Source: a virus. Taken from it: a stretch of 64,000 bases of DNA. The position numbers were made by a program, and so were the translations under genes. Positions 7,039-16,418 of the stretch are shown here, in pieces; position 1 is the first letter of the stretch, and each line of letters opens with the position of its first letter. Where the stretch lies: the IMG/VR virus record IMGVR_UViG_3300034158_000023, positions 1-64,000 of that record, one strand, 5' to 3'. Under the pieces are notes generated by a model. The model was given only the letters and a program-made list of their open reading frames with translations, was not told the DNA's origin and made no database searches.

Positions 7039-7638
7039 TCACCGCTTTTCTAAAGCACTTATTTTTTTGTTAAGTTCTACTAGGTTAGTGTAGTACTTAG
7101 CAGATACAGCTTGACATGCAGTTAACTGTAGAACTACTTCGTCTGCTCTATCGGCTTCGGTGATAAGAAATCCAGCAGCCGCGTCCGAAAGTTCTGCTCT
7201 CTCGGTATCATCACTGAGGCCGGAGGTGGTGGCACTACCATTGGAGTCAGTATCACAACTGGTTCTAACTTTGGCTCGCTTGAGGTCGATTGACAACCGC
7301 TTATTAGCAGCAGCATACTCAGCAATAATAGCTTCAGGTTTCTTCTTCCCATCTTGTAACCCCTTTTGGTAACTTTCATCTATATGGTTAAATGCTACAT
7401 TCAGTTGATCAGCAAAATCATTAGTCAGCTTAGTAACCTCTTGTTGCAACTTCAGGTTCTTTTCCAAGTTAACTGTCTTTTCGTTTTCCAGCGCAGTTAT
7501 GATCGGTGATAACTCCATGTACTTTTCTAAGTTACCGAACGTCTTACCTAAATTATAAGCACTTGCGACCATTGCCGCAACCGCTAAGCAAATGAATATG
7601 GTCAACCAGTTGTCTTTTAAAAACTTAAGGAGTATCAT
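7039..7638 (-). CDS. i-spanin (Rz-like)
   Basis: 199 residues from the ATG at 7638, which has TGAGG nine bases upstream; a TTG further up overlaps that ribosome site and is not preferred. N-terminal transmembrane helix at about residues 11-29 (W-L-T-I-F-I-C-L-A-V-A-A-M), then a long periplasmic coiled coil rich in E/K/N/Q. This is the inner-membrane half of the Rz/Rz1 lysis complex, which joins the outer-membrane lipoprotein to fuse the two membranes after the endolysin has cut the cell wall. The o-spanin is nested inside it in another frame, the lambda-type arrangement. Overlaps the upstream virion gene by 14 bases. Confidence 0.88.
   Translation of the reverse strand: MILLKFLKDNWLTIFICLAVAAMVASAYNLGKTFGNLEKYMELSPIITALENEKTVNLEKNLKLQQEVTKLTNDFADQLNVAFNHIDESYQKGLQDGKKKPEAIIAEYAAANKRLSIDLKRAKVRTSCDTDSNGSATTSGLSDDTERAELSDAAAGFLITEADRADEVVLQLTACQAVSAKYYTNLVELNKKISALEKR
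7134..7352 (-). CDS. o-spanin lipoprotein (Rz1-like), nested in the i-spanin gene
   Basis: 72 residues from the ATG at 7352, which has AAGGGG eight bases upstream; an in-frame ATG at 7379 lacks a ribosome site. Basic start (M-G-R-R-N-L-K), hydrophobic core, and the lipobox L-L-I-S-G-C at residues 15-20 make it a signal-peptidase-II lipoprotein. The mature part is short and proline-rich (P-M-V-V-P-P-P-P-A), as Rz1 proteins are. It lies entirely inside the i-spanin gene in a different frame. This is coding despite being a shadow frame: lipobox, ribosome site and proline content all fit. Confidence 0.88.
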   Translation of the reverse strand: MGRRNLKLLLLSMLLLISGCQSTSSEPKLEPVVILTPMVVPPPPASVMIPREQNFRTRLLDFLSPKPIEQTK

Positions 7639-8875
7639 CAACAGGAACCTCAATCGTTTTAGAAATAATTAAGAACCTAGCTAACGCTGGTAGTTTAGGT
7701 TCGGTAGTAACTCTATGCATTGGCGTACCAGTCCAACCAGCACGATCGGTCAGCTCAAAGGCAAACTGATCTTGTAAGTACTTAGCCGTACGAAGCACCC
7801 AACCGTTACGTTGGTCAGAGATACTATATTCAGCTATTTTACCATCACCTAGGATTAATGGGTATCTAGGTTTCGTGTAAGTGTAGTACACTCCAGGTAA
7901 CCCAGAGTATTCAACTTCCATAGTACTTACGTTCAAGTCTTTGGTATCTATCAATACAATAAAGGACTGTGATAAACTAAACCATTCTGCAATAACTGCG
8001 TCGCTCATTAAGCTAGCGTAAGCATACGTGCCATTAGGTAAAACTTCTACCTTAAGTGGCGATAGATCAATATCTTTTTTGGCTAAGTTAAAACGTTTAA
8101 CCCAGCTGTAGCGATAGAAATCAAACTTCAATACGTTATCACTAACAGCAGAATAGAGTCCATCTAGTGCGTGTAGGAAGCCACCTAACACTAGGAATGG
8201 AGTTTTGCCTGCCATGCTAACTGGTGACTTGATATAAACGCTTTCTTTATAAGACGCCGACTCAGAGCGTTTAAATAACATGCTCTTAGTTATTGGATAA
8301 CACTTAATAGCACCGATAGATTGGAAATCTAAGAGACCTACCTGAGTATCATCGCCAATACGTCCAGTCTTACAACCGTCATAAATACAGACCCCTTCAG
8401 CTACAGTATCAGCTAAGTGCACAAACCCGTTAACTGTGAATAACCCATACTTAGTTAGGTTATCTTTATTACCTGTAGGATGAGTACCATAAAGGTCTCT
8501 CTGTTGGTCCCAGGAGATATCCATATCTGGATGCATGGATCTGTTCATAGGCTTAAAACTAAAACCACAGTTCCATAACTGCAAAGACCTAACCGTTTTA
8601 TAATCTAAAGCGACCTCAGTAGGTTCTACAGGTAAAGTAGTATTACCGATAGATTGTAAATACTGCGTTAAAGTATAATGCTGGATTTTAACTTCAGGTG
8701 GCAGTTTAGCCATGTTGAGAATGAACTTACCACTTACAACCGAATGGGTTAAGGTAAGATACACACTAACGTATTTAGTGTAAATGTCAGCCATTGACAT
8801 GTTGCCAACATCAACTGGATGGTACTTACCATCTAGGTTATCTAGCAGACCTACGGCTGAAAGCATTTGATACAT
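7625..8875 (-). CDS. Probable virion structural protein
   Basis: 416 residues from the ATG at 8875 (M-Y-Q-M-L-S), which is preceded by AAGGAG at the right distance; the frame stays open 14 codons further up but without a ribosome site. Beta-rich, aromatic-rich, no transmembrane or signal sequence, tyrosine-rich centre: typical of tail or baseplate proteins. It is first in an operon with the spanins, transcribed away from the tail-fibre block that starts 137 bases away on the other strand. A tail/baseplate role is inference from composition and neighbours; no family was recognised. Confidence 0.7.
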   Translation of the reverse strand: MYQMLSAVGLLDNLDGKYHPVDVGNMSMADIYTKYVSVYLTLTHSVVSGKFILNMAKLPPEVKIQHYTLTQYLQSIGNTTLPVEPTEVALDYKTVRSLQLWNCGFSFKPMNRSMHPDMDISWDQQRDLYGTHPTGNKDNLTKYGLFTVNGFVHLADTVAEGVCIYDGCKTGRIGDDTQVGLLDFQSIGAIKCYPITKSMLFKRSESASYKESVYIKSPVSMAGKTPFLVLGGFLHALDGLYSAVSDNVLKFDFYRYSWVKRFNLAKKDIDLSPLKVEVLPNGTYAYASLMSDAVIAEWFSLSQSFIVLIDTKDLNVSTMEVEYSGLPGVYYTYTKPRYPLILGDGKIAEYSISDQRNGWVLRTAKYLQDQFAFELTDRAGWTGTPMHRVTTEPKLPALARFLIISKTIEVPVDDTP

Positions 8876-8920
8876 AAGTAGCTCCTTCGTAAAATGATAA
8901 AATCTCTTCGGTACCACAGC

Positions 8921-8931
8921 TACTGTATGAG
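8921..8931 (+). promoter_or_regulatory. Candidate late promoter element TACTGTATGAG
   Basis: The 11-mer TACTGTATGAG in the 137-base gap between divergent virion operons is repeated exactly on the minus strand at 35961-35971 in front of another virion-type gene. phiKZ late promoters centre on TATG (established knowledge); the shared core here contains TATG. Two copies are thin evidence. Confidence 0.35.
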
Positions 8932-9012
8932 TAAGTGTCAGTACAATATAGGGAAGAAGTCGTGTTCAATTGTATGCGACCCTTTAATCTCCAAAAGTGA
9001 GGCAACCAGATT

Positions 9013-11205
9013 ATGACTCCTAAAGTTTTTACTTATCCATTCGATCCGTCTGGATTAGCATTCAGTAATAAAATCCCATCAGAATCACATACCATAACCC
9101 CGGCTAATGGTAGAGATTTTAGATTCATCGTTCCAAAAGCAGCCCCTTATTTTGCTCGCAGTATGGTAGTCAAACATCCAGGTACTGGTAAGACTTTACA
9201 GAAAGGGATTGATTGGGTTCCAGGACATCGTTTTGTTGCTGCTTCTAATACATCCCCATACCCAGAGGTTTATGGGTCTATCATACTTTTAGATAACACC
9301 TTAGATGGCACATTTAAACTAGAGCCTTATCAAACGCTGGGTGGTGAATATACCATCGATGAAACTACAGCGTTAGAAGTACTGGCTAACAAACTGTTAG
9401 ACCCACGTTTAACTACTTGGGATAAAGTTGTTGATGCGCCGTTAGTGTATGATGTACTAACTCACTTACATCACGTGAGTGGTAGTGTCGGTTATGACGC
9501 TATGGTTACAGCTTTGCAAAACTTAGTAACAGCCTTCACTTTAGAATCTTCAAAACTAAACGACCGTATCTCTGCTCATGCTGGCGACAGTTTAAACCCG
9601 CATAAGTTATCGTTGGTGCAATTAGGCATTGATCGTTTTGCTAACGTGTATCGTGAAAGTTTAGAGGCAGTGTTAAAGGGTGAAGGTAACATTAACTATG
9701 TTACTGCTTATCAGTTAGCACAAAAGATATCTAAAGAGATTGACATAGTAGGTAAGTCTGGTCAGGAAGGACAGTTAGCTTATTACACAGGTGCAGCAGC
9801 AGCCTTCAGTACGATCAGCGATTACGTTTTAAACAACGTAGCTGTAGTAGAAAATGCTGCTGATCTAACTACGCAGTTAGCCGCTCGTGAGAATTTCCTT
9901 CAGGTGTATAACTCATGGCAACGTATCGCAATGAGTGGTAACAGTCTGACTGGTACTCCAGGTGAGTTGACTGGTTGGAGTTATGACGCTGCATCAGATG
10001 CGGTGCTCAGTACTATTAACTCTAACAGTTTGATTGGGTTAGTGTGTCCTGAGCAAGTCAGTGGTGACTACGTCTTTGAAGTGGAAGTAAGTTCTACTAA
10101 TGCTGATGATGACTATATCGGTATCTCTCTGGGCTTAGCCGTTGTAGAGGGCAAGATGCGTAACTTATCTTTGCTGAGATCTGCATCTAACCCTACATCA
10201 TCAGGGGCTCCTACAGCTATTGCTAGTATGACTTTAACTTATGACTTTGGTGGTCAAGGAGCTACGGCTCTAGCTACTATTCCAGGTCTGTTAAACTACC
10301 CTAATGGTTGGGCAGGCTATACAGCAGGTGTGGTTAAGTTGCGAGTGCGCCGAGTAGGTACTGTTCTGTATATGTCTACCACTAACCCAGGTGGCGACTA
10401 TTTACCAGAAGTTGCTTATGACCTAAACTCTAAAGTGCAAACTCAAGTATTTGCTGGTGCAGTTAACTTAGGTTATGTCTCTTTCTCTCAAGCGGCAGCT
10501 AAGTGGAAAACTTTACGTAGAACAGGTGCTAACCCAGTTATCGTAGCCACTCACAACCAGCAAGTATCTGAGTGGAACGGTACTACGTATGTATTAACTG
10601 CTAAGACACCTAAAGACATTCTGAAGAAAGGTCGTTTCTATAAGAACCACCATTTCTCTCGAGTGTATTACTGTCCAGCTCCAGGCACTGTAAACATAGT
10701 CACTAATGCTATTGCCACATATGAACCTACTACTACTGCTAAGCAACGCGGTAGAGCTGCTGTGGTGTTAGACGATGGGGTTGTTTGGACTGGTCATAAG
10801 TTACAGTTAACTAGTGCTGATGGTACTCCAGCTGGTGCTATCCAAGTAACTAATGGTAAAATGGAGTTTGTTAACGCAGCTGGTCAAGTCATGGCCTACT
10901 TCGATACCAACAAACAGTTTATGCATAGTGGTTCTACCTTTATGTCTGATAAACGTTTTAAGGACATCACCCAAATGATTTCTAATAAGGGTGCATTACC
11001 TTACTACGAATGGGTGTGGAAGAAACATCCATGTGTACCAGAACATTTCTGGGGCACTAAAGGTTGGGGTGTACTAGCGCAAGATGTACAAAAAGTGCTG
11101 CCGCAGTTTGTCCATGAATCCCCAGAACACGGATTCCTTTCAGTGGACGAAACTAAACTAGCTCTATACCTGAGTTTAGTAGGTGGTTGTTCTAAGGTTG
11201 ATTAA
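9013..11205 (+). CDS. Tail fibre with C-terminal S74 intramolecular chaperone
   Basis: 730 residues. The N-terminal ~170 residues share a layout with the short protein at 15765 (fibre-root domain ending in a W-D-x-(V/I)-x-D-x-P...H-L-H motif), so this end probably attaches to the baseplate. The middle is beta-rich, with W-S-Y-D and G-D-Y repeats typical of receptor-binding regions. The C-terminus, from the SDKRFKD motif (Ser645, Lys650), through G-W-G-V-L-A-Q-D-V to S-V-D-E-T-K-L, is the peptidase S74 / endosialidase-type chaperone, which folds the trimer and then cuts itself off before Ser645. The ribosome site GAGG is 11 bases upstream. First gene of the fibre-endolysin operon. Confidence 0.9.
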   Translation: MTPKVFTYPFDPSGLAFSNKIPSESHTITPANGRDFRFIVPKAAPYFARSMVVKHPGTGKTLQKGIDWVPGHRFVAASNTSPYPEVYGSIILLDNTLDGTFKLEPYQTLGGEYTIDETTALEVLANKLLDPRLTTWDKVVDAPLVYDVLTHLHHVSGSVGYDAMVTALQNLVTAFTLESSKLNDRISAHAGDSLNPHKLSLVQLGIDRFANVYRESLEAVLKGEGNINYVTAYQLAQKISKEIDIVGKSGQEGQLAYYTGAAAAFSTISDYVLNNVAVVENAADLTTQLAARENFLQVYNSWQRIAMSGNSLTGTPGELTGWSYDAASDAVLSTINSNSLIGLVCPEQVSGDYVFEVEVSSTNADDDYIGISLGLAVVEGKMRNLSLLRSASNPTSSGAPTAIASMTLTYDFGGQGATALATIPGLLNYPNGWAGYTAGVVKLRVRRVGTVLYMSTTNPGGDYLPEVAYDLNSKVQTQVFAGAVNLGYVSFSQAAAKWKTLRRTGANPVIVATHNQQVSEWNGTTYVLTAKTPKDILKKGRFYKNHHFSRVYYCPAPGTVNIVTNAIATYEPTTTAKQRGRAAVVLDDGVVWTGHKLQLTSADGTPAGAIQVTNGKMEFVNAAGQVMAYFDTNKQFMHSGSTFMSDKRFKDITQMISNKGALPYYEWVWKKHPCVPEHFWGTKGWGVLAQDVQKVLPQFVHESPEHGFLSVDETKLALYLSLVGGCSKVD

Positions 11206-11220
11206 AAAGAGGACTGTTTA

Positions 11221-14200
11221 ATGTCAGGTTACCTATTACGCGTAATTGACCTAGACACCATATTTGAACCTCTAGCTCCAGGGGATGCTCGTTATCCCCT
11301 GGACACTGGTTTCTTTAGTGAAAACAATGTAGATGCTAAAGACAAATACGCGCAATTAGCGCTAGGTGATCGTTACCATGAAAACGTTGGTCACGTTAGA
11401 CTAGATACTGACTTGCGTGACATTTTTGCCGCTTTAGGTTCAGTACCTCGTTTTAATCCTTTACCATGGTTAGACAATACTGGCCCTATAACTACTCCGG
11501 TAATTTATAGACAGCCATCAAGAGCACTGTTAACCAAAGTGGATTTAGCTTGCCGTATTTTAGCAGATGGCCGTTGTGAGATAACTGCACAATCCCCTGA
11601 TATCCACAGCAACCCCAATGCAAGAAAAAATGACGTGCTGTATTCATTAGCCCAACCACCGTTGTGGGATGAAGCTAAGGTGCCAGCAGGTGTAGACTTC
11701 GAAGTACGTTACGAGTTAGTTAGTGGGACTGGTTGGACTCTAGATGGGGGCATTCCTTTTGATGCATGGACCAGACTTACCGTTGGGCATCCAGGGACTA
11801 CTTTACGTGGTCAGTTAGTTTACAACCATGCTACTCAAGCTGAAGGGTCAATCGTATCTCAACCTAAAGTCAGAATACATTTACGTAGAACTGACTTCCC
11901 TAACACTAACAAAACCTCTGGGGTTATCACAGCGAATCTAACGTTGTCAGTTAATCCTAGTTTATTCATTCCTGTTAGTGCATGGACTAAAACTATTAGT
12001 AGTACTAACAATGCTGCTACTAACTATCACAATCCAGATGGTAACACTGGTAGTTTCCCTGCTAACGCCAAAGCTGAGTTTAACCTAAACGGTACTTTAA
12101 ACTTCTTCACGATGAACCACACTGGAGCATGGGTTTTAGTTTTAAGTACTAGATGGAGAAGAGATGACGCAGAGACAGCAACAACTGACTATGATGTTTT
12201 ATGTGAAGTAGTCGGCATAACGGGTGGCGGTTCATTAGGTAACCCAGTTGCTGCGTGGACTCAAGTGACGCAAGGTTATGTGATTATGTTGTCTAGTGCA
12301 GCTGCTAACAGCGCTGCTCCAGGTACATACACAGACACCCGCACCATTCGATTAAGCGTTCGTCAAAGATCTACTCGTGGTTATAGAGAAGGTGGTGCGC
12401 TGTTACCAGATAACTTTGTGTCTGGTGATTTCGTACTATCTAACACTGTGGTTGTTAAACCGCCTCTACCTTTAGAGTGGCCTAGTATTGCTGGTTGGAG
12501 TGGGGATTTCAGTGAGACTAAAACTGTTGAACTCAACCCAGGTGTATCGGGGGCGTTAAGTGAAGCCATTAGACTTACATTTGATGCCAGCGGTTCTGTG
12601 ATTGTAGGTAGCACCCAGAAACAACTAGGTAGCGGTAGTTGGTTACCGCCTGGCGTTAACCCTAGCCAAATAGAAATGCGGTCAGTAATGACGGCGTCTG
12701 GAACTGGAGCAGGACATGCTACTGGTTCTGAGTGGGATGAACTGAAAGCTAATTGGGTTTCATTTGCAGCTGGTACTAAAGTGTTGCAATCTTCTATTGC
12801 TATCACTCCAGCCGTAGGTTCAGCTTACCGACAGTATCAGGGTTCTATCCAGATGCGTAGAAAATCATATCCTAGTGATGTGGTTACTATACCTTTACGT
12901 TTATGGTCTCAGGTAGAGTATGGTGCACCACCTGCTTATCAGTGGCCTGCTACTAACTGGGCAGGGGTTAGAACTGCTAAACACTCTGTACCTTTCACAC
13001 CGGAGAACCCTAACGCTATTGCTGAAATGATTGGTATTTATTTTAGCAGTAACGGTAACGTTTCTATTAACCGTAGTGTGCATGGCTCAGCTGACAACAC
13101 TCAGTTAAGTGCTGGTAAATGGTTACCTACTGGGATTGCTGCTAGTGATGTAGAAATTTTAGTAAGTGGTAATTTCTCTGGTTCTGCTGGTGCTGATGTT
13201 AACCAATTGGGGACATGGACACAAGTTTTAACTGGCTCTAAGTATCTGATGGTACAGGTTAGTCACAACTCTGCTGTATCTGGGTTAGGGGCCTCATCTC
13301 GTAACTTTACAGGCACGATCTCATTGCGTCGTAAGTTATACCCTAGTGATGTCATTACGTTTAACGTGGATTTAACTCCCACTGCTGAAATCACTGCCCC
13401 AGTTGCTCCTAACTGGACTGGTATGACGTTACCAGATTTGGTTTACACGGTAACTAAAGACTTAGACCATTTGAGACCGAATTTGTTTGAAACTGTTATG
13501 GTTAGCTACATCATGCATTATGGTACTGGCACCTCAGCTAAGAACGTGGTAGGTCATCACCTTTACGACACTCAGATATCTGGTGCTCCGGATGGCATAG
13601 ATTCTGATATAGTGGTAGTTAACACGCGGATCACTCCAGATGGTTGGAGTCCAGCTGACTTTGAATGGTCTTTCCGTGTAATCTCTGGTAATGTGGATAA
13701 CGTTGATCCAGGGGTTTGGAAAGGGATGTCTAATGCGTCTTATAGCGTACAGTTAGGTGTTACCACTAACCACGGTATGGGTGCAGGTACTTATAAACGT
13801 TCTGGTGTTATAGCCATCGACGTTAGACGTAAAGCCTATCCTAGTCAAATGTATACGTTTACCTGTAAGTTAGAACCAACTATTGTACTTGTGCAAAATG
13901 GTCCTGCTTGGGGGATGATTACTTTACCTGACCATGCTACTACGGTTAACGCAGGTGCGGGGCAAAACTATCCAGGAGAGTCTGATGCTGACGTTTGTTC
14001 AACTGGTTACCAAATTGCTGTAAACGATAGCGGGGTAAACAGTTTCTTAAACAAACACAGTTACTATGGCTCTGATGTGGTACCAGGTAAAATTGACAAC
14101 GTTGTGGATGCTAGGTTCACTCCAAGTAACTGGGATGTGGATGACCTCGAATGGAAATATGATATTGTTTCTGAGGTAGGCGGGAAATTCCAAGCAGGGT

Positions 14201-14895
14201 ATTATCTCCCTGGTGCGGTATTGCCGCCTGGCACATGGGCTAACGTAACTGACCTGAAGTTTGTGGCGTTCTATAGTGCTAACCGCACCACTAAGAATGT
14301 GGGGGATGTTGTAACTGGCGTAGGTAAGTTGAATATATCAGTACGAGTGAAATCTCAACCAGCTTTAATGTTCACTTACCCTACTGTTACATTTACTAAC
14401 CGCATTAACTACGTTGCTCCTAATCTAACCCTGTGGCCTAGACCTGATTTTCAGAATTGGGCTGGCACTTACTATCACACCACATCTGTGGAAGTGCAAA
14501 CTTCTTACAAGAACTGGATTGGTAGTTTTCGGGGTGATACTTACGGGTTAGTGGCAGACTGGGAATTTACATTCTTTAGTGACGGGACCTGGTCCTGGGC
14601 TGGTAATGGAATGAATACTCAGCAACATGATGGACGATGGGCTGCTGCCCCAACCTCTGGTAACGATTACTCCATTAGAGCCACTGGTATAGCCACGTAT
14701 GGTTCAACGGCTACGATTAATGGTACTTGGCAGTCACTGATCGCTAAACGGATAATTACATTTTCTATTAACCGTCCGCCTGCTGGTGAACCGGATAACA
14801 ACGGTCGTTGGGCTGGCACAGTAGAAATCCGTAACAACGTTAGCGGTGAGATAATTACTGGTCAATTGGTGGTTGCAGCTACCTCACACAGATAA
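11221..14895 (+). CDS. Large tail fibre with tandem beta-sandwich repeats
   Basis: 1224 residues. After a ~110-residue root, the protein is a string of roughly 150-165-residue repeats, each ending in a (R-R-K)-x-Y-P-S-(D/Q)-x-(V/I/Y)-T-(I/F) strand followed by a linker and a W-x-x-x-x-W start; clear copies end near residues 550, 707 and 873, with earlier and later degenerate ones. The last ~140 residues, with F-F-S-D-G-T-W, a G-R-W-A turn and a G-R-W-A-G-T-V-E-I-R-N strand, recur at the end of the next protein and may be the receptor-binding tip. All beta, no membrane segment. Directly follows the S74 fibre with ribosome site GAGGA. Tail fibre by architecture and neighbours. Confidence 0.85.
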   Translation: MSGYLLRVIDLDTIFEPLAPGDARYPLDTGFFSENNVDAKDKYAQLALGDRYHENVGHVRLDTDLRDIFAALGSVPRFNPLPWLDNTGPITTPVIYRQPSRALLTKVDLACRILADGRCEITAQSPDIHSNPNARKNDVLYSLAQPPLWDEAKVPAGVDFEVRYELVSGTGWTLDGGIPFDAWTRLTVGHPGTTLRGQLVYNHATQAEGSIVSQPKVRIHLRRTDFPNTNKTSGVITANLTLSVNPSLFIPVSAWTKTISSTNNAATNYHNPDGNTGSFPANAKAEFNLNGTLNFFTMNHTGAWVLVLSTRWRRDDAETATTDYDVLCEVVGITGGGSLGNPVAAWTQVTQGYVIMLSSAAANSAAPGTYTDTRTIRLSVRQRSTRGYREGGALLPDNFVSGDFVLSNTVVVKPPLPLEWPSIAGWSGDFSETKTVELNPGVSGALSEAIRLTFDASGSVIVGSTQKQLGSGSWLPPGVNPSQIEMRSVMTASGTGAGHATGSEWDELKANWVSFAAGTKVLQSSIAITPAVGSAYRQYQGSIQMRRKSYPSDVVTIPLRLWSQVEYGAPPAYQWPATNWAGVRTAKHSVPFTPENPNAIAEMIGIYFSSNGNVSINRSVHGSADNTQLSAGKWLPTGIAASDVEILVSGNFSGSAGADVNQLGTWTQVLTGSKYLMVQVSHNSAVSGLGASSRNFTGTISLRRKLYPSDVITFNVDLTPTAEITAPVAPNWTGMTLPDLVYTVTKDLDHLRPNLFETVMVSYIMHYGTGTSAKNVVGHHLYDTQISGAPDGIDSDIVVVNTRITPDGWSPADFEWSFRVISGNVDNVDPGVWKGMSNASYSVQLGVTTNHGMGAGTYKRSGVIAIDVRRKAYPSQMYTFTCKLEPTIVLVQNGPAWGMITLPDHATTVNAGAGQNYPGESDADVCSTGYQIAVNDSGVNSFLNKHSYYGSDVVPGKIDNVVDARFTPSNWDVDDLEWKYDIVSEVGGKFQAGYYLPGAVLPPGTWANVTDLKFVAFYSANRTTKNVGDVVTGVGKLNISVRVKSQPALMFTYPTVTFTNRINYVAPNLTLWPRPDFQNWAGTYYHTTSVEVQTSYKNWIGSFRGDTYGLVADWEFTFFSDGTWSWAGNGMNTQQHDGRWAAAPTSGNDYSIRATGIATYGSTATINGTWQSLIAKRIITFSINRPPAGEPDNNGRWAGTVEIRNNVSGEIITGQLVVAATSHR

Positions 14896-14905
14896 GGAGT
14901 AACGT

Positions 14906-15754
14906 ATGTCGCGTATCATGGGCACGCACTGTAGTGTTGAATATTCTTATTACAAGGATGTTCTCATCACCATGAGCAACACACAGAAAAAACAGGCCGC
15001 CTTAATACCAACAAATGCTACTTCAAGTGACTATGAATATCAGATTTCCGCTCTGACTTCATCTGGCTCCATACTAACGTTTGGAGCCGTTAACCTCTGG
15101 TCTACATTGCCAGACTTATCTTCTTTCGATCAAAAAGCCTTGCTTTATAGCATGGAAATTAACGTAGATGAATCTGCACCCACCGGGGACACCACTTGTT
15201 GGGTGCAGTTCACTTTAACGGTAAGAAAGAAAAGTAATCACTTGGATTATGCATCTGGAGTTATTAAACTGGTACCCACGTTGAGTATAGTGGGACCTCC
15301 ACCTCCACCTCCTGGATTGTGGGCTAGCCCTGAAGGGCAGTACACATATGGGATACAGTCGTATGTGGCGGTTAACAACAACGGGGAGGCTTGGACACTT
15401 AAAGAAACCTTCTTTAATACTGATGGTACTTGGCAAGACGTTAATAACGTTAACGCTGGATTTAACCGATCTGGACGGTGGTTACCAGCCGGAGCTAATG
15501 CGGCTAACTATTCCTTACGTTGTAGGGATGTAACCACAATAATAGTTGGTAGTCAAGATGTAAACATTACCTCCGTTTGGCAGAAGGCTAACGTTAGACG
15601 GTATGTTAGAATTGAATGCAGGATTCCCAGGAATAATTCTCCGGGTACTCGTGAAACTAGATGGTACGGTATCATCGATGTCCGTAACGACCTTACTGGA
15701 GAGATTGTGTACTCTGGATGGTTATGGACTCGTGCAATTGTTACATTAACTTAA
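14906..15754 (+). CDS. Short tail fibre / tip protein
   Basis: 282 residues. Two beta domains joined by a proline run (P-P-P-P-P-P-G near residue 131). The C-terminal domain (F-F-N-T-D-G-T-W, S-G-R-W-L-P, W-Y-G-I-I-D-V-R-N-D) is a paralogue of the C-terminal domain of the preceding 1224-aa fibre, and the N-terminal half resembles one of its beta repeats, so this looks like a shortened copy of that fibre lacking the long shaft. It begins 10 bases after it with AAGGAG. It probably caps or accompanies the fibre. Which is the receptor binder cannot be said. Confidence 0.82.
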   Translation: MSRIMGTHCSVEYSYYKDVLITMSNTQKKQAALIPTNATSSDYEYQISALTSSGSILTFGAVNLWSTLPDLSSFDQKALLYSMEINVDESAPTGDTTCWVQFTLTVRKKSNHLDYASGVIKLVPTLSIVGPPPPPPGLWASPEGQYTYGIQSYVAVNNNGEAWTLKETFFNTDGTWQDVNNVNAGFNRSGRWLPAGANAANYSLRCRDVTTIIVGSQDVNITSVWQKANVRRYVRIECRIPRNNSPGTRETRWYGIIDVRNDLTGEIVYSGWLWTRAIVTLT

Positions 15755-15764
15755 GAGGCCCACG

Positions 15765-16418
15765 ATGGCAGATATATTAAAATACCCAGAGGATCTAACT
15801 GGTATTAACCCTACCAACTTAGTATCCAATGAGGTTAAACTTCTACCCAGAATTAATAACCGTGGTTTTGCTCCTAGCTATGGGCCATTCTTTGCTGAGT
15901 CGTTCAAGTTATGGCATGTGGCTACTGGGAAACTGTTAGAGCCAGGGGTAGATTATCAGATTCTGGTAATGAACCAAAAAGCCACACGGGTTAGTGGCAA
16001 ATTAGTCTGTAGTTTGATCTACGTAAATAATCCTTTATACGCAGATGAGTTCCGGTATACTTACCAGACCATCGGTGATAACTGGACTATGAACGTAGAA
16101 GCCATTCAGCAGATGATTGACGCTCTACAGTTAGATGGTCGAAGCATTATCTGGGATGACATTCTAGATAAGCCTGTACTGTTCCCTCCTGCTCCTCATC
16201 TACATGACGTAGCAGACTGGTACGGTATGGAAGCAGTAGTTGACTCCATCGACAACTTAACTGAGGCTGTCAAGTATGGAGATGTGGCTTTGAAAGAACA
16301 ACTCTTAGCTCAGTTAGCTAACGTCCAAGCCCAAATTTTAGCACTACTGTCGGCCTCGACTCAAACTAACTTGGCTCTTGGTTCGTTACAAGACCGAGTT
16401 ACCACATTGGAGCAGTAA
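15765..16418 (+). CDS. Fibre-root adaptor-like protein with C-terminal coiled coil
   Basis: 217 residues. The first ~160 residues follow the N-terminal domain of the S74 fibre: K-Y-P-E-D-L-T-G at the start, an (A/S)-x-G-K-x-L-x-x-G-x-D-(W/Y) turn, then W-D-D-I-L-D-K-P and H-L-H-D-V. After that comes a heptad-patterned helix (L-L-A-Q-L-A-N-V-Q-A-Q-I-L-A-L-L) to the end, with no distal domain. So it has the baseplate-binding root and a trimerising stalk but no receptor domain, as expected of an adaptor or a truncated fibre. The endolysin gene starts on the base after its stop codon. Confidence 0.8.
   Translation: MADILKYPEDLTGINPTNLVSNEVKLLPRINNRGFAPSYGPFFAESFKLWHVATGKLLEPGVDYQILVMNQKATRVSGKLVCSLIYVNNPLYADEFRYTYQTIGDNWTMNVEAIQQMIDALQLDGRSIIWDDILDKPVLFPPAPHLHDVADWYGMEAVVDSIDNLTEAVKYGDVALKEQLLAQLANVQAQILALLSASTQTNLALGSLQDRVTTLEQ

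Noticed and set aside
7160-7372. Plus-strand frame opposite the nested spanin genes
   Set aside because: Antisense to two supported minus-strand genes that already account for the open frames here; no ribosome site.
8876-8917. Longer N-terminus of the minus-strand 416-aa virion protein
   Set aside because: AAGGAG stands just before the internal ATG at 8875, whereas the upstream ATG at 8917 has no ribosome site.
12381-12806. 141-codon minus-strand frame inside the 1224-aa fibre gene
   Set aside because: Antisense to a clear beta-repeat fibre; no ribosome site or promoter; composition is that of a complementary shadow.
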